A stretch of DNA of 64,000 nt from HGM04593 sp045588485 (GCA_045588485.1 JAZNEI010000031.1:1-64000), one strand, 5' to 3'; shown: positions 34,188 through 42,953, counted from the first letter of the stretch. Notes: generated by a model not told the origin, from the sequence alone. Numbers and translations are program-made.

Positions 34188-35042
34188 TTATTGAATAAAC
34201 TCTATTGATGCTGCACAATTGTAGCCTTCGTTGTATATATCCAACAGCTTTTGTGTATTTCGTTCCATTCGTCCAACCTGAATAGGGTTGATAGGACGTA
34301 TTACAGTAATCTTCCCTCTCTCTTCAAGCTCTTCAACCAATGTAACCTGCTTGTTGTACATTGCATTGCGACCAATTATTGCTTTGCGCAGATTGGGGTA
34401 TTTGCGGTACATGAAGAAGGGTACTGTTGTTGCCTTCTTAGGCTTGCGGTAGCCTTTGTTACGTGTGAGTACCACAAGGCTGTTCTTGTATCCAAGCGAA
34501 TGAGCACGTTCAAGAGGTATTGAATCGGCTACACCGCCATCCATCATTGGTTCGCCATCGACATAAACTATTGGGGCAACAAAAGGCATACTGCTCGATG
34601 CTTTTACAATCTCTATTATACGCTTGGGGTCACTTTTCTCGTTAAAATAGCAGGCCTTACCTGTCTGGCAACTTGTTGTGACCATCTCGAACCGTTCGGG
34701 AGCATCGGCCAATTCTTGATATTTATATGGGTAAATCTCTTCGGGGAATTTGTGGAACAGCAGATTAAAATCCATAATATTGCCATTAAGCAGGAACTTC
34801 TTTAGCCCTATGTATTTATACTGCTCCATTAGTTTTGTGTAGCTGTACTTCGAGCGTCCTCGTTGGTGTGACATATATGAAAGGGCATTGCAGGCACCTG
34901 CGCTTACACCAATTATATATGGGAAACGTATCCCTCGGTCCATCAGATTGTCGAGTACACCGGCTGTAAATGCACCTCTCATTCCACCGCCCTCTAAGAT
35001 GAGTGAAGCGCTTGCATCAATCTTAAATACTCTCTTTTTCAT
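34188..35042 (-). CDS. Patatin-like phospholipase
   Basis: 284 residues. The oxyanion-hole loop EGGGMRGAFTAGVL lies near residue 18, the nucleophile serine in GVSAGACNAL (near residue 46) and the catalytic aspartate in MMDGGVADSIPL. The set forms the Ser-Asp dyad of patatin-type acyl hydrolases. The YjjU-like subgroup is the closest by pattern. No signal peptide is visible, so it is probably cytoplasmic or peripherally membrane-bound. The natural lipid substrate is unknown. Confidence 0.88.
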   Translation of the reverse strand: MKKRVFKIDASASLILEGGGMRGAFTAGVLDNLMDRGIRFPYIIGVSAGACNALSYMSHQRGRSKYSYTKLMEQYKYIGLKKFLLNGNIMDFNLLFHKFPEEIYPYKYQELADAPERFEMVTTSCQTGKACYFNEKSDPKRIIEIVKASSSMPFVAPIVYVDGEPMMDGGVADSIPLERAHSLGYKNSLVVLTRNKGYRKPKKATTVPFFMYRKYPNLRKAIIGRNAMYNKQVTLVEELEERGKITVIRPINPIQVGRMERNTQKLLDIYNEGYNCAASIEFIQ

Positions 35043-35062
35043 ATATTATTCTGTAACTGCTA

Positions 35063-35070
35063 CAAAGATA
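35063..35070 (-). promoter_or_regulatory. Possible -7 box of the patatin gene
   Basis: On the minus strand this reads TATCTTTG, matching TAnnTTTG, 20 bases upstream of the ATG at 35042. No -33 box is evident. Confidence 0.45.
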
Positions 35071-35214
35071 CTTCACATAACTTTTATTTTAAAACTAAAA
35101 ATATTATTTTTGCCCTATAAGCAACCTCTTTTTAGCTTTATTAAACAATACGGATAGTTCAAAAACTGTTTTGTAGTTATATTATACGATAAAAAACTTA
35201 AAAAACAAAATACT

Positions 35215-36717
35215 ATGAATAAGGAGTTAGAGATGAATCCTAATAGGGTAGTGGCCTACCTTGGTAAGTCCTCGTCAGAGTTTACAAAGGCCGATATTGT
35301 GCGTTACATTGCCGAGAATGGTATACGTATGGTTAACTTTATGTATCCTGCAGGTGATGGTCGACTAAAAACACTGAACTTTGTTATTAACAATGCGGCA
35401 TATCTTGATGCTATACTCACTTGCGGTGAGCGTGTCGATGGCTCGAGTCTTTTCCCCTTTATCGAGGCCGGAAGCAGCGACCTTTATGTGTTGCCACGAT
35501 TCTCGACAGCCTTTCTCGACCCCTTTGCGCAGATTCCGACACTTTCGATGCTCTGTTCTTATTTTAACAAGGATGGAGAACCACTGGAGAGTTCTCCCGA
35601 GAACACTCTGCATAAGGCATGTAAGGCTTTTAATGAGGTTACGGGGATGGAGTTTCAGGCTATGGGCGAGTTAGAGTATTATGTGATAGCTCCCGATACA
35701 GGGCTGTTTGCTGCAACCGACCAGAAGGGATATCATGAGTCGGCACCTTACGCGAAATTCAATGATTTTCGTACCGAGTGTATGTCATATATTGCGCAGG
35801 CCGGCGGTGAGATAAAGTATGGTCACTCCGAGGTTGGCAACTTTACTATAGGAGACCTTGTCTATGAGCAGAACGAGATTGAGTTTCTGCCTGTTGATGC
35901 ACGTCGTGCTGCCGACCAACTGATGATAGCAAAGTGGATAATCCGTAATCTGGCCTACAAATATGGTTACGATATTACTTTTGCCCCCAAGATTACAGCA
36001 GGAAAGGCCGGCTCGGGATTGCACGTGCATATGCGTATAATGAAGGATGGTAAGAATTGTATGCTCGACGGTGGTGTACTCTCTGAGACTGCCCGTCGTG
36101 CCATTGCAGGAATGATGGAGCTTGCTCCCTCTATTACAGCGTTTGGAAATACCAATCCTACCTCTTATTTCCGCCTTGTACCGCATCAGGAGGCACCCAC
36201 AAACATCTGTTGGGGCGACCGCAACCGTTCGGTGCTTGTACGTGTTCCGTTGGGTTGGGCTGCCAAGAGTGATATGTGTCGACTGGCCAATCCACTTGAG
36301 GAGGATAGCAACTATGATACAACACAGAAGCAGACTGTTGAGATGCGCTCGCCCGATGGCTCGGCCGATGTTTATCAGCTGATAGCAGGTCTTGCTGTTG
36401 CCTGTCGCTATGGCTTCGAACTTGAAAATGCGCTTGAAATTGCCGAACGTACATACGTAAATGTGAATATCCATCAAAAGGAAAATGCCGATAAGTTGGC
36501 TCTCTTGGCACAATTGCCCGATAGTTGCGAGGCTTCGGCCGATTGTCTCGAACGTCAGCGTGCGGTATTCGAGAAACATAATGTTTTCAGCCCGACAATG
36601 ATTGATGGTATTATCAAACGTCTGCGCTCTTACGGCGATGCCACTCTGCGTGCCTCAATAGAGGGGGATAATGATAAGATGCTTGAACTGGTTAAGAGAT
36701 ATTTCCATTGTGGATAA
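35215..36717 (+). CDS. glnA: Glutamine synthetase
   Basis: 500 residues. The N-terminal beta-grasp lies in NFMYPAGDGRLKTLNFV. The catalytic domain has the metal-binding GELEYYV and the EQNEIEF motifs, the ATP/phosphate loop KAGSGLHVHMRI, the GDRNRSVLVRVP active-site segment and the MRSPDGSADVY C-terminal glutamate-binding motif. It makes glutamine from glutamate, ammonia and ATP. The 500-residue length suits a group of GSI-type enzymes in Bacteroidetes. It starts a unit with msrA, a GNAT and a SpoU methyltransferase. Which GS subgroup it belongs to is not certain. Confidence 0.9.
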   Translation: MNKELEMNPNRVVAYLGKSSSEFTKADIVRYIAENGIRMVNFMYPAGDGRLKTLNFVINNAAYLDAILTCGERVDGSSLFPFIEAGSSDLYVLPRFSTAFLDPFAQIPTLSMLCSYFNKDGEPLESSPENTLHKACKAFNEVTGMEFQAMGELEYYVIAPDTGLFAATDQKGYHESAPYAKFNDFRTECMSYIAQAGGEIKYGHSEVGNFTIGDLVYEQNEIEFLPVDARRAADQLMIAKWIIRNLAYKYGYDITFAPKITAGKAGSGLHVHMRIMKDGKNCMLDGGVLSETARRAIAGMMELAPSITAFGNTNPTSYFRLVPHQEAPTNICWGDRNRSVLVRVPLGWAAKSDMCRLANPLEEDSNYDTTQKQTVEMRSPDGSADVYQLIAGLAVACRYGFELENALEIAERTYVNVNIHQKENADKLALLAQLPDSCEASADCLERQRAVFEKHNVFSPTMIDGIIKRLRSYGDATLRASIEGDNDKMLELVKRYFHCG

Positions 36718-36718
36718 T

Positions 36719-37225
36719 ATGAGAGAGATATATTTTGCAGGTGGTTGTTTTTGGGGTACACAACATTTTCTGAAACAGATAAACGGTGTGCTCTCTACCG
36801 AGGTGGGTTATGCTAACGGCAATATACCTAATCCTACATACGAGCAGGTATATACCGATGCTACAGGATACGCCGAGGCTGTGCGTGTGGTATTCGATGA
36901 GAATATCATCAGTCTGGAGTTTCTTCTTAAGCTATATTTCTGTTCAATCGACCCTACACTGCTCAATCGTCAGGGTGGCGACGTTGGCACGCGCTACCGT
37001 ACAGGAATATATTATTGCGACTCTTCCCAGCTACCTATAATCGAGGAGGTGTGTCGTGGCGTGTCGCAAACACTTGATGCTCCTATGGTGGTAGAGGTTC
37101 TTGAACTGAAGAATTTCTATCGTGCCGAGGAGTATCATCAGGATTACCTCGACAAGAATCCCGAAGGCTATTGCCATATTCCTCGTGAGCTTATGGCAAT
37201 GGCACGTAAAGCAAATAAAAAATGA
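36719..37225 (+). CDS. msrA: Peptide methionine sulfoxide reductase A
   Basis: 168 residues from the ATG at 36719, one base after the glutamine synthetase stop. An upstream in-frame start lies inside that gene. The motif GGCFWGTQHF has the nucleophilic cysteine, followed by EVGYANG and the GTRYRTGIYY and EEYHQDYL segments. It reduces methionine-S-sulfoxide in proteins. No MsrB domain is fused. Its last four bases overlap the start of the GNAT gene. Confidence 0.95.
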   Translation: MREIYFAGGCFWGTQHFLKQINGVLSTEVGYANGNIPNPTYEQVYTDATGYAEAVRVVFDENIISLEFLLKLYFCSIDPTLLNRQGGDVGTRYRTGIYYCDSSQLPIIEEVCRGVSQTLDAPMVVEVLELKNFYRAEEYHQDYLDKNPEGYCHIPRELMAMARKANKK

Positions 37226-37731
37226 TTGTCCGCAAGTCTGCATACGACGATATTCCTATGCTTTTGAATATCTTTGAGGCTGCAAAAGCTATTATGCGCA
37301 GTAGCGGAAATATGCACCAATGGGGTAGTGGCTATCCCTCCGAGGAGGTTCTGCGAAATGATATTGATGCAGGTGTATCGTATGCCGTTTGTAACGACGA
37401 TGGTGTAATAGTTGCAACAATGGCTTTTATACCGGGTCCCGACCCTACATATTCAGTTATTTACGATGGTGAGTGGCCCGATGAGATGCCTTACTTTGTA
37501 ATCCATCGTATTGCTGTTGCTGCTCCGGGCGGAGGATACGCACGCAGGCTGCTCGATTGGGCATTCGAGCGTGCCGCTACTGTTCGCATCGACACGCACC
37601 GCGATAATTGTATAATGCACCATATTCTGCAAAAATATGGCTTCAAATATTGCGGTGTTATTCTGCTTGCCAATGGAGATGCACGTGATGCCTATCATTT
37701 GACTAAAATTCAGACAGATGCCGATAATTGA
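37222..37731 (+). CDS. GNAT-family N-acetyltransferase
   Basis: 169 residues. The N-terminus has RKSAYDDIPMLLNIFEAAK, and the acetyl-CoA region is recognisable by VIHRIAVAAPGGGYARRLLDWA and the C-terminal MHHILQKYGFKYCGVI. The acceptor substrate cannot be predicted. It overlaps msrA by four bases and the methyltransferase by 14, implying tight co-expression. Confidence 0.88.
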   Translation: MIVRKSAYDDIPMLLNIFEAAKAIMRSSGNMHQWGSGYPSEEVLRNDIDAGVSYAVCNDDGVIVATMAFIPGPDPTYSVIYDGEWPDEMPYFVIHRIAVAAPGGGYARRLLDWAFERAATVRIDTHRDNCIMHHILQKYGFKYCGVILLANGDARDAYHLTKIQTDADN

Positions 37732-38521
37732 GATAACATCACTCTCGCATCCGGGGGTAGAGATTTTTTCATCGCTCACCGAGGCGCAGTTGCGCAGGTG
37801 TGTCGACGACGAGAGAGGAATTTTTATTGCCGAGAGTCCTAAGGTTATTAATGTAGCCCTCGATTCAGGATACGAGCCGTTGGCTCTTTTGTGCGAGGCA
37901 CGACACATTACAGGTGATGCGGCAGGGATAATGGCACGTGTAGGCGATATTCCTGTATATACCGGCAGTCGGGATATACTTGCAGCTCTCACAGGCTATG
38001 CGCTTACACGTGGAGTGCTCTGTGCGATGCGTCGTCCGCAGAATCGTACTCTTGCCGATGTGTGTTGCGATGCACGTCGTGTCGTGGTCATAGACAGCGT
38101 GGTCGATACTACCAATATTGGTGCTATATTCCGTTCGGCAGCTGCGCTGGGAATAGATGCGGTACTTCTCACCCGTACCTCGTGCGACCCGCTTAACCGT
38201 CGTGCGGTGCGTGTGTCAATGGGCTCGGTGTTTCTTGTACCGTGGACCTGGATAGATGAGCCTATCGAGTCACTCGGCGCTCTTGGCTTTCGCACTGTAG
38301 CAATGGCTCTTACCGATAACTCGGTCTCTATCGATGATGAAAAACTGTGTGCCGAGCCGCGTCTTGCTATTATCATGGGTACAGAGGGCGATGGTCTTGC
38401 CGACAATGTAATTGCATCGGCCGATTATGTGGTGCGTATTCCAATGCATCATAGTGTCGATTCACTTAATGTCGCTGCTGCTGCCGCAGTCGCTTTTTGG
38501 CAATTGCGAGCAAGAGAATAA
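37718..38521 (+). CDS. SpoU/TrmH-family RNA 2'-O-methyltransferase
   Basis: 267 residues. The N-terminal half (to about 110) is a substrate-binding extension. The C-terminal SPOUT domain has motif 1 (VVDTTNIGAIFRSAAALG), motif 2 (IIMGTEGDGL) and motif 3 (IPMHHSVDSLNVAAAAAVAFW), forming the trefoil knot for S-adenosylmethionine. It methylates tRNA or rRNA ribose, with the target not predictable here. It is the last gene of the glutamine synthetase unit and is followed directly by a terminator. Confidence 0.9.
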   Translation: MPIIEITSLSHPGVEIFSSLTEAQLRRCVDDERGIFIAESPKVINVALDSGYEPLALLCEARHITGDAAGIMARVGDIPVYTGSRDILAALTGYALTRGVLCAMRRPQNRTLADVCCDARRVVVIDSVVDTTNIGAIFRSAAALGIDAVLLTRTSCDPLNRRAVRVSMGSVFLVPWTWIDEPIESLGALGFRTVAMALTDNSVSIDDEKLCAEPRLAIIMGTEGDGLADNVIASADYVVRIPMHHSVDSLNVAAAAAVAFWQLRARE

Positions 38522-38558
38522 ACAAAATGCCACGAGAAAAATCTCGTGGCATTTTGTT
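38521..38558. terminator. Bidirectional terminator between the methyltransferase and fabG
   Basis: A perfect 16-bp stem (38521-38536 with 38543-38558) around a six-base loop, filling the gap between the convergent stops. Confidence 0.9.
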
Positions 38559-38560
38559 TA

Positions 38561-39307
38561 TTAGCAATTCATACCGCCACAGCAGTTGATGACCTGTCCT
38601 GTGACATACGACGAAAGGTCGCTGGCAAGGAACAGTGCCACATTGGCAACATCCTCGGGGGTACCGCCTCGACGCAAGGGGATACTCTTGGCCCATGCCT
38701 CGCGCATCTCCTCGGGAAGAGCCGATGTCATATCGGTCTGTATGAATCCGGGGGCAATGCAGTTGACACGTATTCCGCGAGGTCCCATCTCTTTGGCTAC
38801 CGACTTTGAGAAACCTATCAGTCCGGCCTTTGAAGCCGAGTAGTTGCACTGTCCTGCATTTCCGCTTACTCCTACCACCGACGACATATTTATGATGCTG
38901 CCACAACGCTGTTTGGCCATAATAGGTACTATGATGCGTGTGAAATTAAATGCTGATTTAAGGTTGGTGGTAATTACTGCGTCCCACTGCTCTTCGCTCA
39001 TACGCATCAGCAGTCCGTCTTTTGTTATTCCGGCATTGTTTACGAGTATGTCTATGCGGCCAAAGTCAGCAATAATCTCCTTTATTACAGCGTCGGTAGC
39101 CGAGTAGTCGGCCGCGTCGGCTGCATATCCTTTGCAGTTCACACCCATAGCAGTTATTGCAGCCTCTACCTCTTCGGCTGCACCGTTCTTCTGGCGGTAT
39201 GTGAACGCAATGTTTGCACCTGCCTCGGCAAATTTCATTGCTATTGCTTTACCAATTCCGCGAGTAGCGCCTGTAACGAGTGCTGTTTTTCCTTCGAGTA
39301 TTTTCAT
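38561..39307 (-). CDS. fabG: 3-oxoacyl-[acyl-carrier-protein] reductase
   Basis: 248 residues of the short-chain dehydrogenase type. The cofactor motif TGATRGIG lies near the start, NNAGITKDGLLMRM near residue 90 and the active-site YSASKAG near residue 155, with the catalytic serine in NMSSVVG. The NADPH-dependent reduction of beta-ketoacyl-ACP is the usual role. It has its own promoter and is separated from the upstream gene by a terminator, so it forms a one-gene unit. Confidence 0.93.
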   Translation of the reverse strand: MKILEGKTALVTGATRGIGKAIAMKFAEAGANIAFTYRQKNGAAEEVEAAITAMGVNCKGYAADAADYSATDAVIKEIIADFGRIDILVNNAGITKDGLLMRMSEEQWDAVITTNLKSAFNFTRIIVPIMAKQRCGSIINMSSVVGVSGNAGQCNYSASKAGLIGFSKSVAKEMGPRGIRVNCIAPGFIQTDMTSALPEEMREAWAKSIPLRRGGTPEDVANVALFLASDLSSYVTGQVINCCGGMNC

Positions 39308-39339
39308 AATCTTTTGTTCATTTTGGTTGATTCTTTTTG

Positions 39340-39372
39340 CAAATATAGTCTTTCAATTTGAAATTTCTCAAT
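39340..39372 (-). promoter_or_regulatory. Promoter of fabG
   Basis: On the minus strand the -7 box TATATTTG (39340-39347) lies 21 bases from ATTG (39369-39372), which contains a TTG acting as the -33 box. Confidence 0.6.
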
Positions 39373-39380
39373 TTTGTATG

Positions 39381-39411
39381 AAAAAACAGCATCCTTTTTT
39401 GTGGATGCTGT
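39381..39411 (-). terminator. Terminator of the kdsD-cytidylyltransferase unit
   Basis: On the minus strand the nine-base stem ACAGCATCC / GGATGCTGT is followed by a T run (39381-39386 on the plus strand as A residues), eight bases after the stop at 39419. Confidence 0.75.
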
Positions 39412-39418
39412 CTATCTG

Positions 39419-40060
39419 TTAGGCCTTGTCAATTACTTTTGTTGCAAACTCAAAGTCTTCGGGGTAGTCGATGTCTATTCCCTCTATGGCATCTACAATT
39501 GCCATATATGGCTTGTTGCCCACTCGTTGGTGCAGGTCGGTCCACACCTCACGACGGAAAATGTAGAATGCGCTTGTCTCTACGTAGATAGGCTCGATGG
39601 TCTGTGTGCGGGGAATCTCTTTAAGGTCGTAGTTAAGAGGTTTTCCATTATACCAGGTAAATGTCTGAATCTTCTGTGCCGAGAATGCCGAGTCGTACTC
39701 GCCCGATGTTACCTTGTCTATGGCATTGCTTATTGTCTCGCATTTAATGAATGGTGATGTTGTGTGTGCAAGCATATAAATATCGGCATCAACGTCTTTT
39801 ACAAATGCGTCGTAAATCTCCTTTCCAAGAGTCTCGTCGCTGTCGAGGGCTGTATCACGCTTAAGAAACTTTACTCCTTGTGGCAGATAGGGGATGATGC
39901 TCTCCTGACTGCAATAGACATATACGTCACTAATCTGTGACACTTTTACAAGTGTCTCCAAGATGTGTTGCAGAAGCGGCTTGTCGCCAAGCATCTTTAG
40001 ATTTTTACCTACAACACGTTTGCTGTTCAGTCTGATAGGAACAAATGCTGCTATTTTCAT
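39419..40060 (-). CDS. Acylneuraminate cytidylyltransferase-family protein (CMP-sugar synthetase)
   Basis: 213 residues. The nucleotide-binding segment PIRLNSKRVVGKNLK near the N-terminus and the LAHTTSPF segment near residue 100 match the NeuA/KdsB-type cytidylyltransferases, which activate sialic acid, Kdo or related sugars with CTP. The protein is short for KdsB (about 250) and the motif favours the NeuA branch. The neighbour kdsD (nine bases upstream) suggests a role with Kdo or another octulosonate-like sugar, although the specificity is unresolved. Confidence 0.82.
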   Translation of the reverse strand: MKIAAFVPIRLNSKRVVGKNLKMLGDKPLLQHILETLVKVSQISDVYVYCSQESIIPYLPQGVKFLKRDTALDSDETLGKEIYDAFVKDVDADIYMLAHTTSPFIKCETISNAIDKVTSGEYDSAFSAQKIQTFTWYNGKPLNYDLKEIPRTQTIEPIYVETSAFYIFRREVWTDLHQRVGNKPYMAIVDAIEGIDIDYPEDFEFATKVIDKA

Positions 40061-40069
40061 AAAAAGTGT

Positions 40070-41017
40070 TTATAGGCAACTGAACATATCTATCACTCCC
40101 ACGAACTCGTTGTCCGAGTTTACCACTACTATGGAGTGTACATTGTGTTTACGCATTATTGCCTCGGCTTGTGTCAGTTTGGCATTCTCCTGTACAGTCT
40201 TGGGATTATGACTCATAAGGTCTTTTGCTGTCAGCTCGAAGAAATGCTCTTGGTCGCGTTGCATAGCGCGGCGTATATCTCCGTCGGTAACCACACCAAG
40301 AATCTTACCCTCTTCTATTACTACTGCCAATCCCATCTTGGTGCGGCTTATCTGGAACAGAGCATCGCTTATCTTCGATTCGCGAGTGATGATGGGAAGG
40401 TCGGTGCTTACCATATAATCCTTGACACGTGAGAGCAGGCGACGGCCCAATGCGCCTCCCGGGTGGAACTGTGCAAAATCCGATGCCTTGAACTTGCGTA
40501 CTGTCATTAGTGCACAAGCTATTGCATCACCCATTGCTAATGTAGCTGTTGTTGATGAGGTGGGGGCAAGGTTCAAGGGACAGGCCTCGTGCTCTACCGA
40601 TACATTAAGGTGACAATCGGAATATTTTGCAAGCAATGATGCAGGGTTACCTGACATTGATATGATAGGTATCTTACGGTCTGTGAGCAGGGGAATAAAG
40701 CGTAACAACTCATCGGTCTGACCCGAATTAGAGATGGCAAGAACTACATCTCCTGCTGTAAACATTCCAAGGTCGCCGTGAAAAGCATCAAGCGGATTTA
40801 CAAAAAATGAGGGGGTTCCTGTACTTGCAAGGGTAGAGGCAATTTTTGCACCTATATGTCCCGATTTACCTACACCGGTAACAATCAGTTTGCCACTGCT
40901 GTTTATTATAAGGTCTATCGCCTTTGTGAAGTTATCGTCAAGCTTGGGAATAAGGTTAAGGATTGCCTCGGCCTCATCCTGAAAACATTTTATTGCTATA
41001 TCAATTACGTTTGCCAT
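40070..41017 (-). CDS. kdsD: D-arabinose 5-phosphate isomerase (KpsF/GutQ family)
   Basis: 315 residues from the ATG at 41017. The longer frame starting at 41155 begins upstream of the promoter and is rejected. The SIS domain (about 30-175) has VTGVGKSGHIGAKIASTLASTGTP and the AISNSGQTDELLRF motif. Two CBS repeats fill the C-terminal third, including GVVTDGDIRRAM and the final VVVNSDNEFVGVIDM. The enzyme makes arabinose 5-phosphate from ribulose 5-phosphate for Kdo synthesis. The cytidylyltransferase gene lies nine bases downstream. Confidence 0.93.
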   Translation of the reverse strand: MANVIDIAIKCFQDEAEAILNLIPKLDDNFTKAIDLIINSSGKLIVTGVGKSGHIGAKIASTLASTGTPSFFVNPLDAFHGDLGMFTAGDVVLAISNSGQTDELLRFIPLLTDRKIPIISMSGNPASLLAKYSDCHLNVSVEHEACPLNLAPTSSTTATLAMGDAIACALMTVRKFKASDFAQFHPGGALGRRLLSRVKDYMVSTDLPIITRESKISDALFQISRTKMGLAVVIEEGKILGVVTDGDIRRAMQRDQEHFFELTAKDLMSHNPKTVQENAKLTQAEAIMRKHNVHSIVVVNSDNEFVGVIDMFSCL

Positions 41018-41356
41018 ACTGTGTTTGTTTTGAATTTGTAGTACACATTTTACCAAACAGTTGCGTAATATTTGTTGCTTTTGCCATTTATGCAGAATAT
41101 GCAACTTATATATAATAGTGCAAAGATAGAACTTTTGAAAATAATATGCAAACATAAACTATTTTAAGTGCCGGAGTTTACAGAATGAACAGTGTGTGTA
41201 GATACAGTTTCTGCGCAGTTACTGTATTTTTCTAAATAAATCTTAAAACTAATTTTTATTCTTTTTTGCACCGGAATTATGTCTAAATTTGCAAATTCTT
41301 ATAAAAACGAGGGCTTTTTGTACGTCCTATGCAGCAATTCAAATATTCAGTTTACT
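41018..41356. other. Divergent intergenic region between kdsD and the M23 gene
   Basis: 339 bases without a gene. It carries the kdsD promoter (41121-41152, minus strand) and a plus-strand -7 box TAAATTTG at 41284-41291, about 66 bases before the ATG at 41357. That box sits inside the longer M23 frame starting at 41279, which argues against that earlier start. The TTTG at 41265-41268 is too near (15 bases) to be a good -33 box. Confidence 0.5.
41121..41152 (-). promoter_or_regulatory. Promoter of kdsD
   Basis: On the minus strand the -7 box TATCTTTG (41121-41128) and the -33 box TTTG (41149-41152) have a 20-base spacer, an exact consensus match. It fixes the kdsD start downstream at 41017. 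Confidence 0.8.
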
Positions 41357-42682
41357 ATGAAAAAATATATCAGTGGCATGAAAAAATGTTGGAAATATAT
41401 ATTAGGTCTGTTTGTTGTGGCTTTCTCATTAGTGTCTTGTGGCAATGGTGTGTCCGAGGCTACTGAACAGGTGCATTCCGATTCGATTGTTGTGTGCGAG
41501 GTTAGTATGAAATATGGTTTACCAATAGATGATTTCTTGGTTAAGTACGATACGCTTCGTCAGCGTCAGACTTTTGCCGAACTGCTTATGGGAATGGGAT
41601 TTTCGGCACAGGAGGTGTACAATCTCACACAGTGTCCCGATACAGTGTTTAATGTGCGACGTTTACGTCCGGGACAGGCGTGTGCTCTTCTGTGCGATAA
41701 GGACTCGGCAGCTACGGCTCGTTATCTTGCCTACGAGGTCAGCCCTAAAGAATATGTTCTCTTTACATTGGGCGATAGTTGCAGTGTGGTGCGCTTATGT
41801 AAGCCTACCGAGTGGCGCGAGAGTGAGGTGGCAGGAGTCGTTAACTCTTCGTTGTGGGTGGCTATGATTGAGAGTGGTGCCTCGCCGCTGCTGGCTGTTG
41901 AGATGTCACACATCTTTGGTTGGTCGGTTGACTTCTTTGGTATACAAAAGGGCGACGAGTTCCGCCTTATCTACGCCAGTGAATTTGTCGAGGATACTCC
42001 GCTTGAGAATTATCGTATCTTGGCTGCATCGTTTTGTGCGTCAGATAGTACGGTATATGCCATTCCATTTGTGCAGGATGGAGAGGAACTTTTCTATAAT
42101 GCCGATGGAAACAGCCTCGAGGGTGCTTTCTTAAAGGCACCGCTTGATTACTATCGAATTTCGTCGCGTTTTTCGAATAGTCGTTTCCACCCGGTGCTCA
42201 AACGTTATCGTGCACACCATGGTGTCGACTATGCTGCACCTGTTGGAACACCGGTCTATTCCATTGGTAGCGGAAAGGTTATAGCGAAGGCTTATCAGGC
42301 GGGCGGTGGCGGAAACTATGTAAAGATTCGTCATAATAGTGTGTATGTGACAACATATATGCATCTCTCTCGCTTTGCAAAAGGATTAAAGGTGGGCGAT
42401 GCTGTTAAACAAAAACAGGTGATTGGTTACGTTGGCTCAACGGGAATCTCCACAGGGCCTCACCTCGATTTTCGTGTACACGAGAATGGCAAGCCAATTA
42501 ATCCGCTAACTATAAAGTCGCAGCCAAAGAAGCCTATCAGCGAGGCTAATAAAGCGGCATTTAATGTGGTTGCCGATTCGCTGCTGCGCCGCCTAAAGGC
42601 TATTTCTTATCTGCCGAGTGATACTGCAGCTTGCGACTGTGTGATGGTTGATACTGTGGCTTTTTGCCACAATGCACAATGA
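41357..42682 (+). CDS. M23-family (LytM-like) peptidase lipoprotein
   Basis: 441 residues from the ATG at 41357. A start at 41378 would also keep the signal. The signal peptide ends at the lipobox LVSC, so the protein is a lipoprotein. Residues about 40-270 are an extracytoplasmic N-terminal region with no recognised catalytic motif. The C-terminal M23 domain has the first zinc motif HHGVDYAAP (HxxxD), the YMHLSRF segment and GPHLDFRVHENGKPINP. In classical LytM enzymes that last motif is HLHF, so an aspartate replaces the third zinc ligand. Peptidoglycan binding is likely, but hydrolysis is uncertain. A terminator lies 230 bases downstream. Confidence 0.85.
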   Translation: MKKYISGMKKCWKYILGLFVVAFSLVSCGNGVSEATEQVHSDSIVVCEVSMKYGLPIDDFLVKYDTLRQRQTFAELLMGMGFSAQEVYNLTQCPDTVFNVRRLRPGQACALLCDKDSAATARYLAYEVSPKEYVLFTLGDSCSVVRLCKPTEWRESEVAGVVNSSLWVAMIESGASPLLAVEMSHIFGWSVDFFGIQKGDEFRLIYASEFVEDTPLENYRILAASFCASDSTVYAIPFVQDGEELFYNADGNSLEGAFLKAPLDYYRISSRFSNSRFHPVLKRYRAHHGVDYAAPVGTPVYSIGSGKVIAKAYQAGGGGNYVKIRHNSVYVTTYMHLSRFAKGLKVGDAVKQKQVIGYVGSTGISTGPHLDFRVHENGKPINPLTIKSQPKKPISEANKAAFNVVADSLLRRLKAISYLPSDTAACDCVMVDTVAFCHNAQ

Positions 42683-42730
42683 TTCGGTAAATTTGCCATT
42701 GATTCGGGTGATTGTAAAATGCAAAGGCTC

Positions 42731-42749
42731 GGGCGATTGAAAATCGCCC
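42731..42749. repeat. Hairpin GGGCGATT / AATCGCCC
   Basis: An eight-base perfect inverted pair with a three-base loop in the 293-base gap between the M23 gene and the sialidase. It looks like an intergenic palindromic unit rather than a terminator. Nothing else was recognised between 42683 and 42847 apart from an overlapping GCTCGG/CCGAGC pair. Confidence 0.5.
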
Positions 42750-42847
42750 CTACACGCCGAGCAAAAGATTGTTGGGCTTTGTCAAACGCCTCTATCGTTC
42801 GTGAGGATTAGCGTATAGATAAGTTATTGATGTTTCATTGCTTGTAG

Positions 42848-42880
42848 GTATTGCGGGCGATTTCCGGTCGCCCGCAATAC
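42848..42880. repeat. Hairpin GTATTGCGGGCGA / TCGCCCGCAATAC
   Basis: A perfect 13-base inverted pair with a seven-base loop. Its core GGGCGA resembles the hairpin at 42731-42749, so the two may belong to one type of intergenic palindromic repeat. Confidence 0.55.
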
Positions 42881-42911
42881 TGCGAAATTTATAAACTTTT
42901 ATCGAACATTA

Positions 42912-42953
42912 AAAAACTTCCCGAGCAATAAACTAATTGCTCGGGAAGTTTTT
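42912..42953. terminator. Bidirectional terminator between M23 and sialidase genes
   Basis: A perfect 18-bp stem (42912-42929 with 42936-42953), with A and T runs at the ends, 22 bases from the sialidase stop. Confidence 0.9.

Noticed and set aside
41018..41155. N-terminal extension of 46 residues on kdsD
   Set aside because: The frame starts upstream of the exact promoter at 41121-41152 and the extension does not resemble the family. ATG 41017 matches relatives.
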